Numbered from the stretch's first letter, positions 1 to 6,126 are shown. The stretch: 7,024 nucleotides of DNA from an uncultured Oscillospiraceae bacterium (GCA_910578965.1 CAJTSP010000136.1:1-7024), one strand, 5' to 3'. Notes: a model not told the origin generated them from the letters alone. Program-made: numbers and translations.

Positions 1-1
1 G

Positions 2-799
2 GTATACCCCGGCGGGGAGCTGGGGGATGAGGTAAGCGTCATGGAGCAGCTACAGTTTGGCGGCATCGACTTTGCCCGTGCCTCGCTGAGCACCCTGATG
101 AACTACTGCCCCGCCCTTACCGTACTGCAATTGCCCTACCTGTACAAGGACGAGGCCCAGATGTGGCGGGTGCTGGACGGCGACATTGGCGCTGATTTTT
201 TAACCGCGACCCGGCAGAACGGGATGATCGGGCTTTCGTGGTTTGACGCAGGGGCGCGCAGCTTTTACACCAGCACCCCCGTCAACGAGCTTGCCGACCT
301 TGCGGGGATGCGCATCCGGGTGCAGGAAAACGACGCAATGAGCCGGATGGTAGAGCTGCTGGGGGCGATGCCGCTGCAGATTGCCTACAGCGACGTTTAT
401 TCGGCCATTATGTCCGGCAAGGTAGACGGGGCCGAGAACAACTGGCCCAGCTATGCCTCCACCGGCCACTATGAGGGCGCGCCCTATGTCTACCTGGACG
501 CCCATGCCCGGGTGCCCGAGATGCAGATCATGAGCACGGTGGCGCTGGACCGCATCATGGAGCTGGACCCCGACTACTACACCATCCTTTGCCAGTGCGC
601 CAAGGAATCCGCTTTATATGAGCGAGAGCTGTGGGCCGAGACCGAAACCCGGGCCGAGCAGGAAATGCGGGACAAGGGCTGCGTTGTGGTAGTCCCCTCT
701 GCCGCCGACGCTGCCGAGCTGCGCCGGCGGATGCAGCCGTTCTACGATGAGCTCTCCGAGGCGGACCGGGCGCTGGTAGCGCGCATCCGGGCAAGCTGA
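2..799 (+). CDS. dctP: TRAP transporter substrate-binding protein, DctP family (5' end outside window)
   Basis: Extracytoplasmic solute-binding protein of a tripartite ATP-independent periplasmic (TRAP) transporter. It would bind a carboxylate-containing solute and hand it to DctQ/DctM-type membrane subunits. The frame is open from base 2, and the residues before the first ATG (position 41) match the family pattern VYPGGELGDE, so that ATG is internal and the signal peptide is missing. About 265 residues are visible. The family's conserved Arg, which salt-bridges the substrate carboxylate, is in GMRIRV (about visible residue 106). It is followed by the hinge region and the signature KVDGAENNWPSY with the usual Asn. 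The C-terminal helical part is complete and ends in TGA. The subgroup with ENNWPSY then GHYE resembles binding proteins often linked to sugar acids, but that is only a suggestion. It is clearly divergent from the second DctP in this window. A terminator follows about 100 bp later, so it ends its own transcription unit. Confidence 0.93.
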   Translation, partial: VYPGGELGDEVSVMEQLQFGGIDFARASLSTLMNYCPALTVLQLPYLYKDEAQMWRVLDGDIGADFLTATRQNGMIGLSWFDAGARSFYTSTPVNELADLAGMRIRVQENDAMSRMVELLGAMPLQIAYSDVYSAIMSGKVDGAENNWPSYASTGHYEGAPYVYLDAHARVPEMQIMSTVALDRIMELDPDYYTILCQCAKESALYERELWAETETRAEQEMRDKGCVVVVPSAADAAELRRRMQPFYDELSEADRALVARIRAS

Positions 800-882
800 G
801 GCGCCCACCGCCCGCTTTTGGGGCATTTGGGGGCGGCCTACGGCTGCCCGGCCGGTTTTGGCTTTATGATAAAACCCTGTAC

Positions 883-899
883 AAGGGGAAGCGCCCCTT
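883..899 (+). repeat. Small hairpin just ahead of the terminator
   Basis: AAGGGG (883-888) pairs with CCCCTT (894-899) around a 5-base loop. It sits two bases before the strong terminator hairpin and has only a three-T tail, so alone it is a weak terminator. It may act as an auxiliary stem or protect the 3' end of the upstream mRNA. Confidence 0.4.
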
Positions 900-901
900 T
901 G

Positions 902-931
902 GCCGCCCGCAAAAATTGCGGGCGGCTTTTT
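902..931 (+). terminator. Intrinsic terminator after the first TRAP binding protein
   Basis: GCCGCCCGC (902-910) is perfectly complementary to GCGGGCGGC (918-926). Two further A-T pairs close the stem to a 3-base loop, and TTTTT follows immediately (927-931). This is a textbook rho-independent terminator on the plus strand. No T-tract exists in the opposite orientation, so it is one-directional. It separates the first dctP from the dctPQM operon. Confidence 0.88.
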
Positions 932-1050
932 CTGCGCCCAGACGGGCTCTTTGCAGAGGCCCCGGCGGCAGGCTCCTGCATGCGGGGCACCGCCCGGGCA
1001 AGGCTGCGCCGGCTCCGTCAAAATGCAAAAAACGGCGCCGCTGTTCTTGG

Positions 1051-1074
1051 GAAAATTCGCTAATCCGCAATTTC
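1051..1074. promoter_or_regulatory. Imperfect palindrome, possible operator
   Basis: GAAAATTCGC (1051-1060) and CCGCAATTTC (1065-1074) form an imperfect inverted repeat, 7 of 10 positions symmetric, around TAAT. It lies about 40 bp upstream of the candidate -35 box. A regulator site is possible, but the symmetry is modest and no known operator consensus is matched. Confidence 0.25.
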
Positions 1075-1076
1075 AT

Positions 1077-1106
1077 ATTTTTTGAATCAGCAGTACATTT
1101 TTTGAA
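1077..1106. repeat. Direct repeat ATTTTTTGAA, two copies at 20-bp period
   Basis: ATTTTTTGAA occurs at 1077-1086 and again at 1097-1106, exactly 20 bp apart, roughly two helical turns. Similarity extends to flanking bases (A two bases before each copy, and CA one base after each). It lies just upstream of the candidate -35 box. That spacing suits two protein molecules binding the same DNA face, or an UP-like AT-rich element. Confidence 0.45.
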
Positions 1107-1111
1107 ACACA

Positions 1112-1141
1112 TTGCAAACGCCCCGCCGGATTTGGTAGAGT
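1112..1141 (+). promoter_or_regulatory. Candidate sigma-A promoter of the dctPQM operon
   Basis: TTGCAA (1112-1117) as -35 and TAGAGT (1136-1141) as -10 are 18 bp apart, with a TG at 1133-1134 giving an extended -10. Each hexamer matches the consensus at four of six positions. The AT-rich block upstream and the position about 110 bp before dctP fit. Transcription would start near 1148, giving a leader of about 100 nt. No better-scoring pair was seen nearer the gene. Confidence 0.45.
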
Positions 1142-1153
1142 AAGGCCACCGGG

Positions 1154-1190
1154 AGGGCGCTGCGGCATGGTACGCCGCAGGCCCCGCCCT
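1154..1190 (+). promoter_or_regulatory. Stable hairpin in the dctP 5' leader
   Basis: AGGGCG (1154-1159) pairs with CGCCCT (1185-1190), and CTGCGGC (1160-1166) with GCCGCAG (1174-1180). The loop is 7 bases and a 4-base bulge (GCCC) lies on the 3' side. No T-tract follows, so it is not a terminator. It would lie close to the 5' end of the dctP mRNA if the proposed promoter is right. The 5' arm (1155-1163) can instead pair with 1216-1224. The ribosome binding site is in neither stem. Confidence 0.4.
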
Positions 1191-1236
1191 TCAACGCGGC
1201 GAAGCCTGCCAAAAGGCGGCGCCCACAACTACCAAC

Positions 1237-1242
1237 AGGAGG
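1237..1242 (+). promoter_or_regulatory. Ribosome binding site of dctP
   Basis: AGGAGG at 1237-1242, part of a longer purine run, is ten bases before the ATG at 1253. This strong site fixes the dctP start and fits the high expression expected of a binding protein. Confidence 0.85.
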
Positions 1243-1252
1243 AGAGAACATC

Positions 1253-2302
1253 ATGAAAAAAGCACTTTCCATTGTACTGGCGGCCTGCATGCTGCTCTGC
1301 CTGGCAGCCTGCGGCGGCACTCCGGCTGCAAGCACCCCGGCGGCGAGCGCCCCGGCGGCAGGCGGCAGCGGGGCCGCGTCCGAGCCGGTTACCCTTGTGT
1401 ATGCCGAGGTAAACCCGCTGGACAGCATTGTCGGCCAAACCGCCACTGCCTTTAAGGAAAAGGTCGAGGAGCTTTCCGGCGGCAGCATCATCATCGACAT
1501 CCAGGCCTCCGGCGTCCTTGGCTCCGAAAACGACGTCCTGGACAACATCCTGGCCGGCGGCGACACCATCGACATGTCCCGTATCTCGGCTTTCGCGCTC
1601 ACCAGCTATGGGTGCAAAAAGTCGATGCTGCTTTCGATCCCCTTTACCTTTGAAGACCGCGCCCACTTCTGGGCCTTTGCCAACTCCGAGCTTGCGCCCG
1701 AGTTCCTCAACGAGCCCCAGGAGCTGGGCCTGCCGGTGCGCGGCGTATTCTACGGCGAGGAGGGCTTCCGCCACTTCTTTACCACCAAGGAGATCAGCAG
1801 CATGAGCGATTTGGCCGGCCTCAAGCTGCGCGTATCCAACGACCCGGTTATGAACGGCATGGTAGAGGGCCTGGGCGCTTCGCCCACGGTGGTTTCGTTT
1901 GGCGAGCTGTACAGCGCGCTGCAGACCGGCGTGGTGGACGGCGCCGAGCAGCCCATTGCCAACTACAAATCCAACGCCTTTAACGAGGTTGCGAACAACC
2001 TGATCCTCGACGGCCATACCCTGGGCGCTGTCCAGGTAATTATCACCGACAAGGCCTGGGCCAAGCTGAGCGAGGAGCAGCAGGGCTGGATCATGGAAGC
2101 TGGGCGCTACGCGCAGGAATTCAACGCCAATCTCTCCGAAACCGAGGAAAACAAGGTGCTGCAGGAGCTCAAGGATAACGGCTGCAACGTGGTGGAGGTT
2201 ACCGACAAGGGCGAGTGGGCCGCCGCCTGCGCCAAGGTGATCGAGGAGAACACCAAGGATCAGGCCGAGCTGTACCAGAAGCTGTTGGACCTGAAGGGCT
2301 AA
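1253..2302 (+). CDS. dctP: TRAP transporter substrate-binding lipoprotein, DctP family
   Basis: Surface-anchored solute receptor of a TRAP importer, 349 residues. Residues 1-20 are a lipoprotein signal (MKK, hydrophobic stretch, lipobox LAAC) with Cys20 as the lipidated residue. An Ala/Pro/Ser/Gly-rich tether (21-45) follows, then the mature domain starting near VTLVYAEVNP. Seen motifs are SGGSIIIDIQASGVLGSEND (about 75-94), the carboxylate-binding Arg193 in GLKLRV, and ELYSALQTGVVDGAEQPIANY (218-238). Where the first DctP here has Asn (GAENN), this one has Gln233 (GAEQP), which may affect specificity. It starts the dctPQM operon. A hairpin with a T-tract separates it from dctQ, which would make it more abundant than the membrane subunits. 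The substrate is unknown; C4-dicarboxylates, sugar acids or other organic acids are all possible for this family. Confidence 0.96.
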   Translation: MKKALSIVLAACMLLCLAACGGTPAASTPAASAPAAGGSGAASEPVTLVYAEVNPLDSIVGQTATAFKEKVEELSGGSIIIDIQASGVLGSENDVLDNILAGGDTIDMSRISAFALTSYGCKKSMLLSIPFTFEDRAHFWAFANSELAPEFLNEPQELGLPVRGVFYGEEGFRHFFTTKEISSMSDLAGLKLRVSNDPVMNGMVEGLGASPTVVSFGELYSALQTGVVDGAEQPIANYKSNAFNEVANNLILDGHTLGAVQVIITDKAWAKLSEEQQGWIMEAGRYAQEFNANLSETEENKVLQELKDNGCNVVEVTDKGEWAAACAKVIEENTKDQAELYQKLLDLKG

Positions 2303-2365
2303 AGGCCTTGCCCGCAAAACCGCGGAACGACCCCGCCTGAATCCTGACAATTTATCCGGCGATCC

Positions 2366-2401
2366 GGGGCGGGAAGGCATACTACCTTCCCGCCCCTTTT
2401 T
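2366..2401 (+). terminator. Intercistronic terminator/attenuator between dctP and dctQ
   Basis: GGGGCGGGAAGG (2366-2377) is perfectly complementary to CCTTCCCGCCCC (2385-2396) with a 7-base loop, followed by TTTTT (2397-2401). This is a strong intrinsic terminator structure inside an operon whose next genes are needed for the same transporter. I saw no good promoter between 2402 and 2496, so partial read-through is the likely way dctQM is expressed. The stem would also stabilise the 3' end of the dctP transcript. Confidence 0.82.
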
Positions 2402-2480
2402 ATCTGCTTTGGACGCGCCGGAACGCTTTTGGGGGCCCGCCGCGGCCGCAGCGCTTTGGGCGGCCTTCCCAAAACCTTCC

Positions 2481-2489
2481 AGAAAGGGG
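2481..2489 (+). promoter_or_regulatory. Ribosome binding site of dctQ
   Basis: AGAAAGGGG lies seven bases before the ATG at 2497. It matches the anti-Shine-Dalgarno sequence less well than the sites of dctP and dctM, in line with lower synthesis of the membrane subunits. Confidence 0.6.
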
Positions 2490-2496
2490 CTTTTAT

Positions 2497-3021
2497 ATGC
2501 AGAATGTTTTTCGCACGCTGGACAAGGTCCGGCCCTTTTACGACGTAGTGTATAAGGTGGTGCTGGTGGTCTGCAAGCTGCTGCTGATTGCGGACATCCT
2601 GATTACCAGCTTTGCGGTGCTGGGCCGGTATGTGCCCTTTATCCCGGACCCCTCCTGGTCGGAGGAGGTCGTGCTTACCCTGATGAGCTACATGGCGGTG
2701 CTCTCGGCCGCGCTGGCCATCCGCCGGGGCGCACATATCCGCATGACCGCCTTTGACCCCTACCTGCCCAAGATGGCGGTGAAGGCGCTGGATATCCTGG
2801 CAGACGCCGCTGTGATGGCCCTGGCCTTTATTATGCTGGTGGTGGGCTGGCAGTACACCAGCACCCTGGGCAGCGTCGGCTTTTATGTCTCGATGCCCTG
2901 GCTCTCCCGCTTCTGGATGTATTTCCCGGTGCCGCTGGCCGGCATTGCCATGATCATCTTTGAGCTGGAGGCCCTGTATGGCCACATCAAAAGTATCTGT
3001 GTAAAGGAGGCGGACGCATAA
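2497..3021 (+). CDS. dctQ: TRAP transporter small membrane subunit, DctQ family
   Basis: Small integral membrane component that pairs with DctM to form the TRAP translocation unit. It is 174 residues, a usual length for the family, with four predicted membrane segments near 20-42, 57-75, 95-119 and 137-160. Family hallmarks seen in order are GRYV (43-46), PSWSEE (52-57) after the first helix, RRGAHIRM (76-83) after the second, and MPW (133-135) before the fourth. The start is chosen on the first ATG after the AGAAAGGGG site. It follows dctP after 194 bp containing an attenuator-like hairpin. Its stop codon shares one base with the dctM start (TAATG), so DctQ and DctM are probably translationally coupled and made in equal amounts. 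The sequence shows no truncation or missing segment. Confidence 0.94.
   Translation: MQNVFRTLDKVRPFYDVVYKVVLVVCKLLLIADILITSFAVLGRYVPFIPDPSWSEEVVLTLMSYMAVLSAALAIRRGAHIRMTAFDPYLPKMAVKALDILADAAVMALAFIMLVVGWQYTSTLGSVGFYVSMPWLSRFWMYFPVPLAGIAMIIFELEALYGHIKSICVKEADA
3003..3010 (+). promoter_or_regulatory. Ribosome binding site of dctM inside the dctQ end
   Basis: AAAGGAGG within the last codons of dctQ is ten bases ahead of the ATG at 3021, which overlaps the dctQ TAA. Its strength shows that dctM can initiate independently as well as by coupling. Confidence 0.8.
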
Positions 3022-4361
3022 TGGACCCGCAGGCCTTAGCCATTACCGTGCTGCTGGGCAGCTTTTTTGTCATGATCTTTTTGCGGTTCCCCATCGCGTA
3101 TGCGGTGGCCCTTTCAACCGTCTTCTGCCTTGGGGTGCAGGGGCTCAGCTTTGCCACCTTGTGCCAGCAGATGGTCAAGGGCATCTCCTCCTTCAGCCTG
3201 ATGGCGGTGCCGTTTTTTATTACCATGGGCGTTTTGATGGGCTCCGGCGGCATCTCGGAAAAGCTGATCGCCCTGGCGGACGCCTGCGTGGGCTGGATGC
3301 GGGGCGGCATGGCGATGGTAAACATCGTGGCCTCCTACTTTTTTGGCGGCATCTCGGGCTCGGCCGCGGCCGACACCGCCTCGATCGGCTCTCTGATGAT
3401 CCCCATGATGGCCGACCAGGGCTATGACGTCGATTTTTCCACCGCCGTAACCATCACCTCCTCCTGCGAGGGGCTGCTGGTGCCGCCCAGCCACAACATG
3501 GTCATCTACGCCACCACCGCTGGCGGCATCAGCGTGGGCAGCCTGTTTCTGGGCGGCTACATGCCCGGCGCGCTGCTGGCCATCAGCCTGATGATCGGCT
3601 CCTACATCATCTCGGTCAAGCAGAACTACCCTAAGGGCTCGCCCTTCAGCATCAAGGCGTTTTTCAAGCAGCTCAGCGTCTCGTTCTGGGCGCTGGCCGC
3701 CATCGTGATCGTGGTGGTGGGGGTCGTGGGCGGCGCGTTTACCGCCACCGAATCGGCCGCCATCGCGGTGATCTATTCGCTGTTTGTCTCGGTGTTTGTG
3801 TACAAGGGGCTGGATTGGAAGGGCGTATGGCACAGCCTGGAGGAATGCGTCAATACCCTCTCGATCGTAATGATCCTGATCGCCACCTCCAACGCCTTTG
3901 GCTACTGCCTGACCACCCTGCATGTGCCCGAGCTGGCCGCCGAGGGCATCACCGGGCTGACCCACAACCCCGTGCTGATCGCGCTGCTGCTTGATTTCAT
4001 CATTTTGGTGTTGGGCTGCATCATGGATATGGCCCCCATCATCCTGATCGCCACCCCCATCCTGCTGCCCATTGCCACCTCGATTGGCATCGACCCTATC
4101 CAGTTTGGCATCATTATGGTGCTTAACTGCGGCATCGGGCTGCTTACCCCGCCGGTGGGCGCGGTACTGTTTATCGGCTCGGCAGTGGCCAAACGCCCGA
4201 TGGAGAAGGTTGTCAAGGCAACCCTGCCCTTCTACCTGTGCATGATTATCGCGCTGCTGCTGCTCACCTTTGTGCCGGACATTACCCTGGCCATCCCCAA
4301 GCTGGTGGGCGGATATGTAAGCCCCATCCAAAACCCGCTGGGGCCGGTGTTCATCCACTGA
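3021..4361 (+). CDS. dctM: TRAP transporter large membrane subunit, DctM family
   Basis: Large permease subunit that forms the ion-coupled transport channel of the TRAP importer, working with DctQ and receiving substrate from DctP. It is 446 residues, slightly longer than the typical roughly 425-430, with many hydrophobic segments through the whole length. Family motifs are seen at RFPIAYAV (22-29), the re-entrant type signature GGISGSAAADTASIG (109-123), SCEGLLVPPSHNMVIYA (148-164), FTATESAAIAVIY (240-252), CIMDMAPIILIATPILLPI (333-351) and GIGLLTPPVGAVLFI (371-385). The two repeated halves, each with a Gly/Ser/Thr-rich or PP-containing hairpin, match the inverted-repeat fold known for this family, where sodium sites lie. 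The extra C-terminal tail (about 429-446, GGYVSPIQNPLGPV) is the only modest oddity. It is the last gene of the operon and is followed by the hairpin cluster at 4418-4618. Confidence 0.96.
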   Translation: MDPQALAITVLLGSFFVMIFLRFPIAYAVALSTVFCLGVQGLSFATLCQQMVKGISSFSLMAVPFFITMGVLMGSGGISEKLIALADACVGWMRGGMAMVNIVASYFFGGISGSAAADTASIGSLMIPMMADQGYDVDFSTAVTITSSCEGLLVPPSHNMVIYATTAGGISVGSLFLGGYMPGALLAISLMIGSYIISVKQNYPKGSPFSIKAFFKQLSVSFWALAAIVIVVVGVVGGAFTATESAAIAVIYSLFVSVFVYKGLDWKGVWHSLEECVNTLSIVMILIATSNAFGYCLTTLHVPELAAEGITGLTHNPVLIALLLDFIILVLGCIMDMAPIILIATPILLPIATSIGIDPIQFGIIMVLNCGIGLLTPPVGAVLFIGSAVAKRPMEKVVKATLPFYLCMIIALLLLTFVPDITLAIPKLVGGYVSPIQNPLGPVFIH

Positions 4362-4417
4362 TATTTGCATTTCCTTGCAGGAGGCCGCATGCCGGCAGGC
4401 TTTTTGAGGCGGCACTC

Positions 4418-4449
4418 CCGTTGTTTGGCCGCCCGGTACAAACAAACGG
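4418..4449. repeat. Inverted repeat with one bulge
   Basis: CCGTTGTTTG (4418-4427) pairs with CAAACAAACGG (4439-4449) apart from one extra base, around an 11-base loop. No T-tract follows directly, so it may be a 3'-end stem of the dctM transcript and is not a terminator by itself. Confidence 0.4.
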
Positions 4450-4466
4450 CCGGACCCTCCTTTTTT

Positions 4467-4503
4467 GCACAAAACGGCGGGCATGCTGCCCGCCGTTTTG
4501 TGC
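4467..4503. terminator. Bidirectional terminator-like hairpin, 17-bp perfect arms
   Basis: Bases 4467-4483 and 4487-4503 are perfect reverse complements around the 3-base loop TGC. The GC core CGGCGGGCA/TGCCCGCCG has AAAA on its 5' side and TTTT on its 3' side, so it can act as an intrinsic terminator in both directions. A six-T run lies just upstream on the plus strand (4461-4466). The likely role is ending dctPQM transcription and blocking transcripts from the opposing operon. Confidence 0.72.
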
Positions 4504-4520
4504 TGTCCGGGAATATCCCC

Positions 4521-4536
4521 CGGCAGCCTACTGCCG
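4521..4536 (+). repeat. Short hairpin
   Basis: CGGCAG (4521-4526) pairs with CTGCCG (4531-4536) around CCTA. A TTTT run begins only four bases later (4541), so it is at best a weak terminator, but it adds to the run of stems in this region. Confidence 0.35.
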
Positions 4537-4571
4537 CCTGTTTTGGCCGGCGGACGCCTGCTGATAAAACA

Positions 4572-4618
4572 TTTTCCCGGCTTTGCCAGGCACGGCAAGG
4601 CCGGGAAAACGCTTTTTT
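4572..4618. terminator. Bidirectional terminator between converging operons
   Basis: A 16-bp stem (4572-4587 with 4594-4609) surrounds a 6-base loop, with one T-G wobble on the plus strand that becomes an A-C mismatch on the minus strand. On the plus strand TTTTTT (4613-4618) follows after three bases. On the minus strand the stem is followed by a TGTTTTAT run. It lies 57 bp beyond the stop of the minus-strand permease gene, so it is probably that operon's main terminator and a backup for dctM. Confidence 0.72.
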
Positions 4619-4665
4619 ACAAAAGGGCCGTATAACCCTGCCGCAGGCAGCGCCCGCGGCCCCGC

Positions 4666-6126
4666 TTACTCGTGCCGGATGGCCTCCAGCGCGCTGATAC
4701 GGGTGGCGCGGCGGGCCGGAAGGATGCCCGAGAGCAGCCCCACCAGGGTAGAAAAGCACAAACCCAGCAGGATGAGCCAGAACGGGATGACCGAGATGGC
4801 GCCGGCCGCGCCGTCGCCGTAATAGCCCATGCCGCCCAGGCTGCCCATCAGGCTGCCGACGTCCACCCCGCCCTCGTTGTTGAAGAACATCATAATGGCG
4901 GATAGGTTATTGAGCACAAAGGATATGAGCAGGCTGAACACCACCCCGATGATGCCGCCCAAAAGGCCGATGCCGCCGGCCTCCATCAAAAACATGGTAC
5001 GGATCTTGCCCAGCTCGCAGCCCAGCACCTTCATCACGCCGATCTCCTTGGTGCGCTCGTAGATGGCCATAGTCATGGTGTTGGCGATGTTGAGCGCCGC
5101 CACAAACAGCGACACCGCCGCAAGCCCGCCCAGGATCATCTGGCTTTGGGCCACGCTGGCCTGCATGTCCTCGCGCACCTGGGTCATCGAGTTGGTCTGG
5201 TAGCCAAGCTCCTGCAGCCAGGTTTCGACCGGTTCGACATTGTCCACCTTATCGACCTTGATGTACACCTCCTGGTAGCCGTTGTCCTGCTCTTTTTGCT
5301 GTACGCCATTTACATACACATAGCTGGTAGATTCCCTATTGCCGTTGAGCTTTTTGCTGGCTTCCTCCAGCATCTTCAGATCGGCAAGGCGCATCACGAT
5401 GCCGCTTTCGGTAAAGTAATGGCGGGAATAATCCGACTTCAGCACCCCCACTACCACCAGCTCGTAATCCATGGTTTTAGGGTTTTCGTCGTAGTTGGTC
5501 AGCCGCAGGGTAAGCTCCTCCTTTTCGGGGTCAAAAAAGGGAGGCACGGGGTTGCCGAGGCTGTCTACCTGGCCGGACCAGATCTGCCGGCGGCCGCTGT
5601 TGTAGCTTTTGCGGGTGTCCTCAAACTCGTAGGCCATGTTTTCGCCAATCAGGATGGGGATGCGCCGGCGGCCGAGATTCATGTCATCGGTAAGCCAGCT
5701 ACCGCTGAGCAGTTCAAAGCCCATCGGCTCCATCGTGTCTGCATACAGGCCGTAGCAGTTCCACAGGTACATGCTGTAACGGTCGTTTTTGCCGGCAAAG
5801 ACATTGCCGTTGAGGTTGTTGGGCTGATAATATGGGGTAGCGGCCACCACGTTGGGGTAGGCGCGGATGGTGTCCAGCATCTCGTCGTCCAGCTTGGGCA
5901 CCTCGCTACCGGTGCTGCTCCAGCTATAGTTGTAAATCTGGATCTGGGTGAGATCGCCCCAGCTAGCCAGCATGGCCTCGTTCTGGATGTTGATGGCAAT
6001 GCCCAGGCTAATCATCACGATGATGGCGCAGGTGCCCACCACCACGCCAATAACGGTAAGCGCGGTACGCCCCTTGCGGCGGCGCAGGTTGTCAAAGCTG
6101 AGCCGCAAAAGATCAGAGATCTTCAT
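4666..6126 (-). CDS. ABC transporter permease, MacB/FtsX type without ATPase domain
   Basis: Membrane subunit of an ABC transporter of the MacB/LolC/FtsX class, which typically moves or extracts substrates outside the membrane by mechanotransmission and is not a classical channel. It has 486 residues. The N-terminal MKISDLLRLSFDNLRRRKGRTALTV pattern leads into membrane segment 1 (about 21-45). A large extracytoplasmic MacB_PCD-like domain (46-325) follows, then segments 2-4 near 330-355, 383-412 and 445-467. FtsX hallmarks are ERTKEIGVMKVLG (357-369) and the C-terminal PARRATRISALEAIRHE (470-486). It lacks the N-terminal nucleotide-binding domain of true MacB, so a separate ATPase is needed; none is in the window. 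A Gly-rich insert (about 416-443) lies between segments 3 and 4. Its ATG overlaps the upstream CARDB gene by 14 bases with a GGAGGA site inside that gene, suggesting coupled synthesis. Substrate unknown; peptide, drug or lipoprotein-related export are all possible. Confidence 0.92.
   Translation of the reverse strand: MKISDLLRLSFDNLRRRKGRTALTVIGVVVGTCAIIVMISLGIAINIQNEAMLASWGDLTQIQIYNYSWSSTGSEVPKLDDEMLDTIRAYPNVVAATPYYQPNNLNGNVFAGKNDRYSMYLWNCYGLYADTMEPMGFELLSGSWLTDDMNLGRRRIPILIGENMAYEFEDTRKSYNSGRRQIWSGQVDSLGNPVPPFFDPEKEELTLRLTNYDENPKTMDYELVVVGVLKSDYSRHYFTESGIVMRLADLKMLEEASKKLNGNRESTSYVYVNGVQQKEQDNGYQEVYIKVDKVDNVEPVETWLQELGYQTNSMTQVREDMQASVAQSQMILGGLAAVSLFVAALNIANTMTMAIYERTKEIGVMKVLGCELGKIRTMFLMEAGGIGLLGGIIGVVFSLLISFVLNNLSAIMMFFNNEGGVDVGSLMGSLGGMGYYGDGAAGAISVIPFWLILLGLCFSTLVGLLSGILPARRATRISALEAIRHE

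Larger units (their letters stand above)
800..1252. other. Non-coding region between two TRAP loci
   Basis: This 453-bp stretch has no convincing gene: the short open frames in it lack ribosome binding sites and recognisable protein features. It holds, in order: a weak long-loop inverted repeat (808-813 with 831-836); the small hairpin and strong terminator (883-931); a GC-rich part with another inverted repeat (GCCCCG 959-964 with CGGGGC 983-988); an AT-rich block (about 1050-1112) with an imperfect palindrome and direct repeats; a candidate promoter (1112-1141); and a GC-rich foldable leader ending at the dctP ribosome binding site. The sharp change from GC-rich to AT-rich and back marks the likely regulatory zone. 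Confidence 0.8.
4362..4665. other. Convergent intergenic region with clustered inverted repeats
   Basis: This 304-bp stretch between dctM (+) and the ABC permease (-) holds no credible gene. It contains at least four inverted repeats: 4418-4449 (arms CCGTTGTTTG and CAAACAAACGG with one bulged base), 4467-4503 (17-bp perfect arms), 4521-4536 (CGGCAG/CTGCCG) and 4572-4609 (16-bp arms). The second and fourth are terminator-like. Such stacking of terminators is expected where two operons run head to head, although the number here is high. Confidence 0.75.

Noticed and set aside
959..988. GC-rich inverted repeat as a small RNA or second terminator
   Set aside because: No T-tract follows, no promoter was seen for it, and such short GC pairings are expected by chance in this composition.
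818..1063. Small open frame in the region after the first dctP
   Set aside because: It runs through the terminator hairpin and T-tract at 902-931, has no ribosome binding site and no recognisable protein features.
1112..1126. Possible catabolite (cre) site: TTGCAAACG matches the left half of the CcpA box
   Set aside because: The right half (CCCCGC) does not fit the palindromic consensus, and the TTGCAA is better explained as a -35 box.
1229..2380. Long minus-strand open frame opposite dctP
   Set aside because: Low-complexity translation with no motif, fully antisense to a clear TRAP binding protein.
2409..2414. TTGGAC as a -35 box for a dctQM promoter
   Set aside because: No -10-like hexamer lies at a suitable distance; the sequence there is G/C only.
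3114..4598. Long open frame on the minus strand opposite dctM
   Set aside because: Its translation is rich in His, Gly, Asp and Gln with no domain. It mirrors dctM codon bias, and dctM has clear family motifs.
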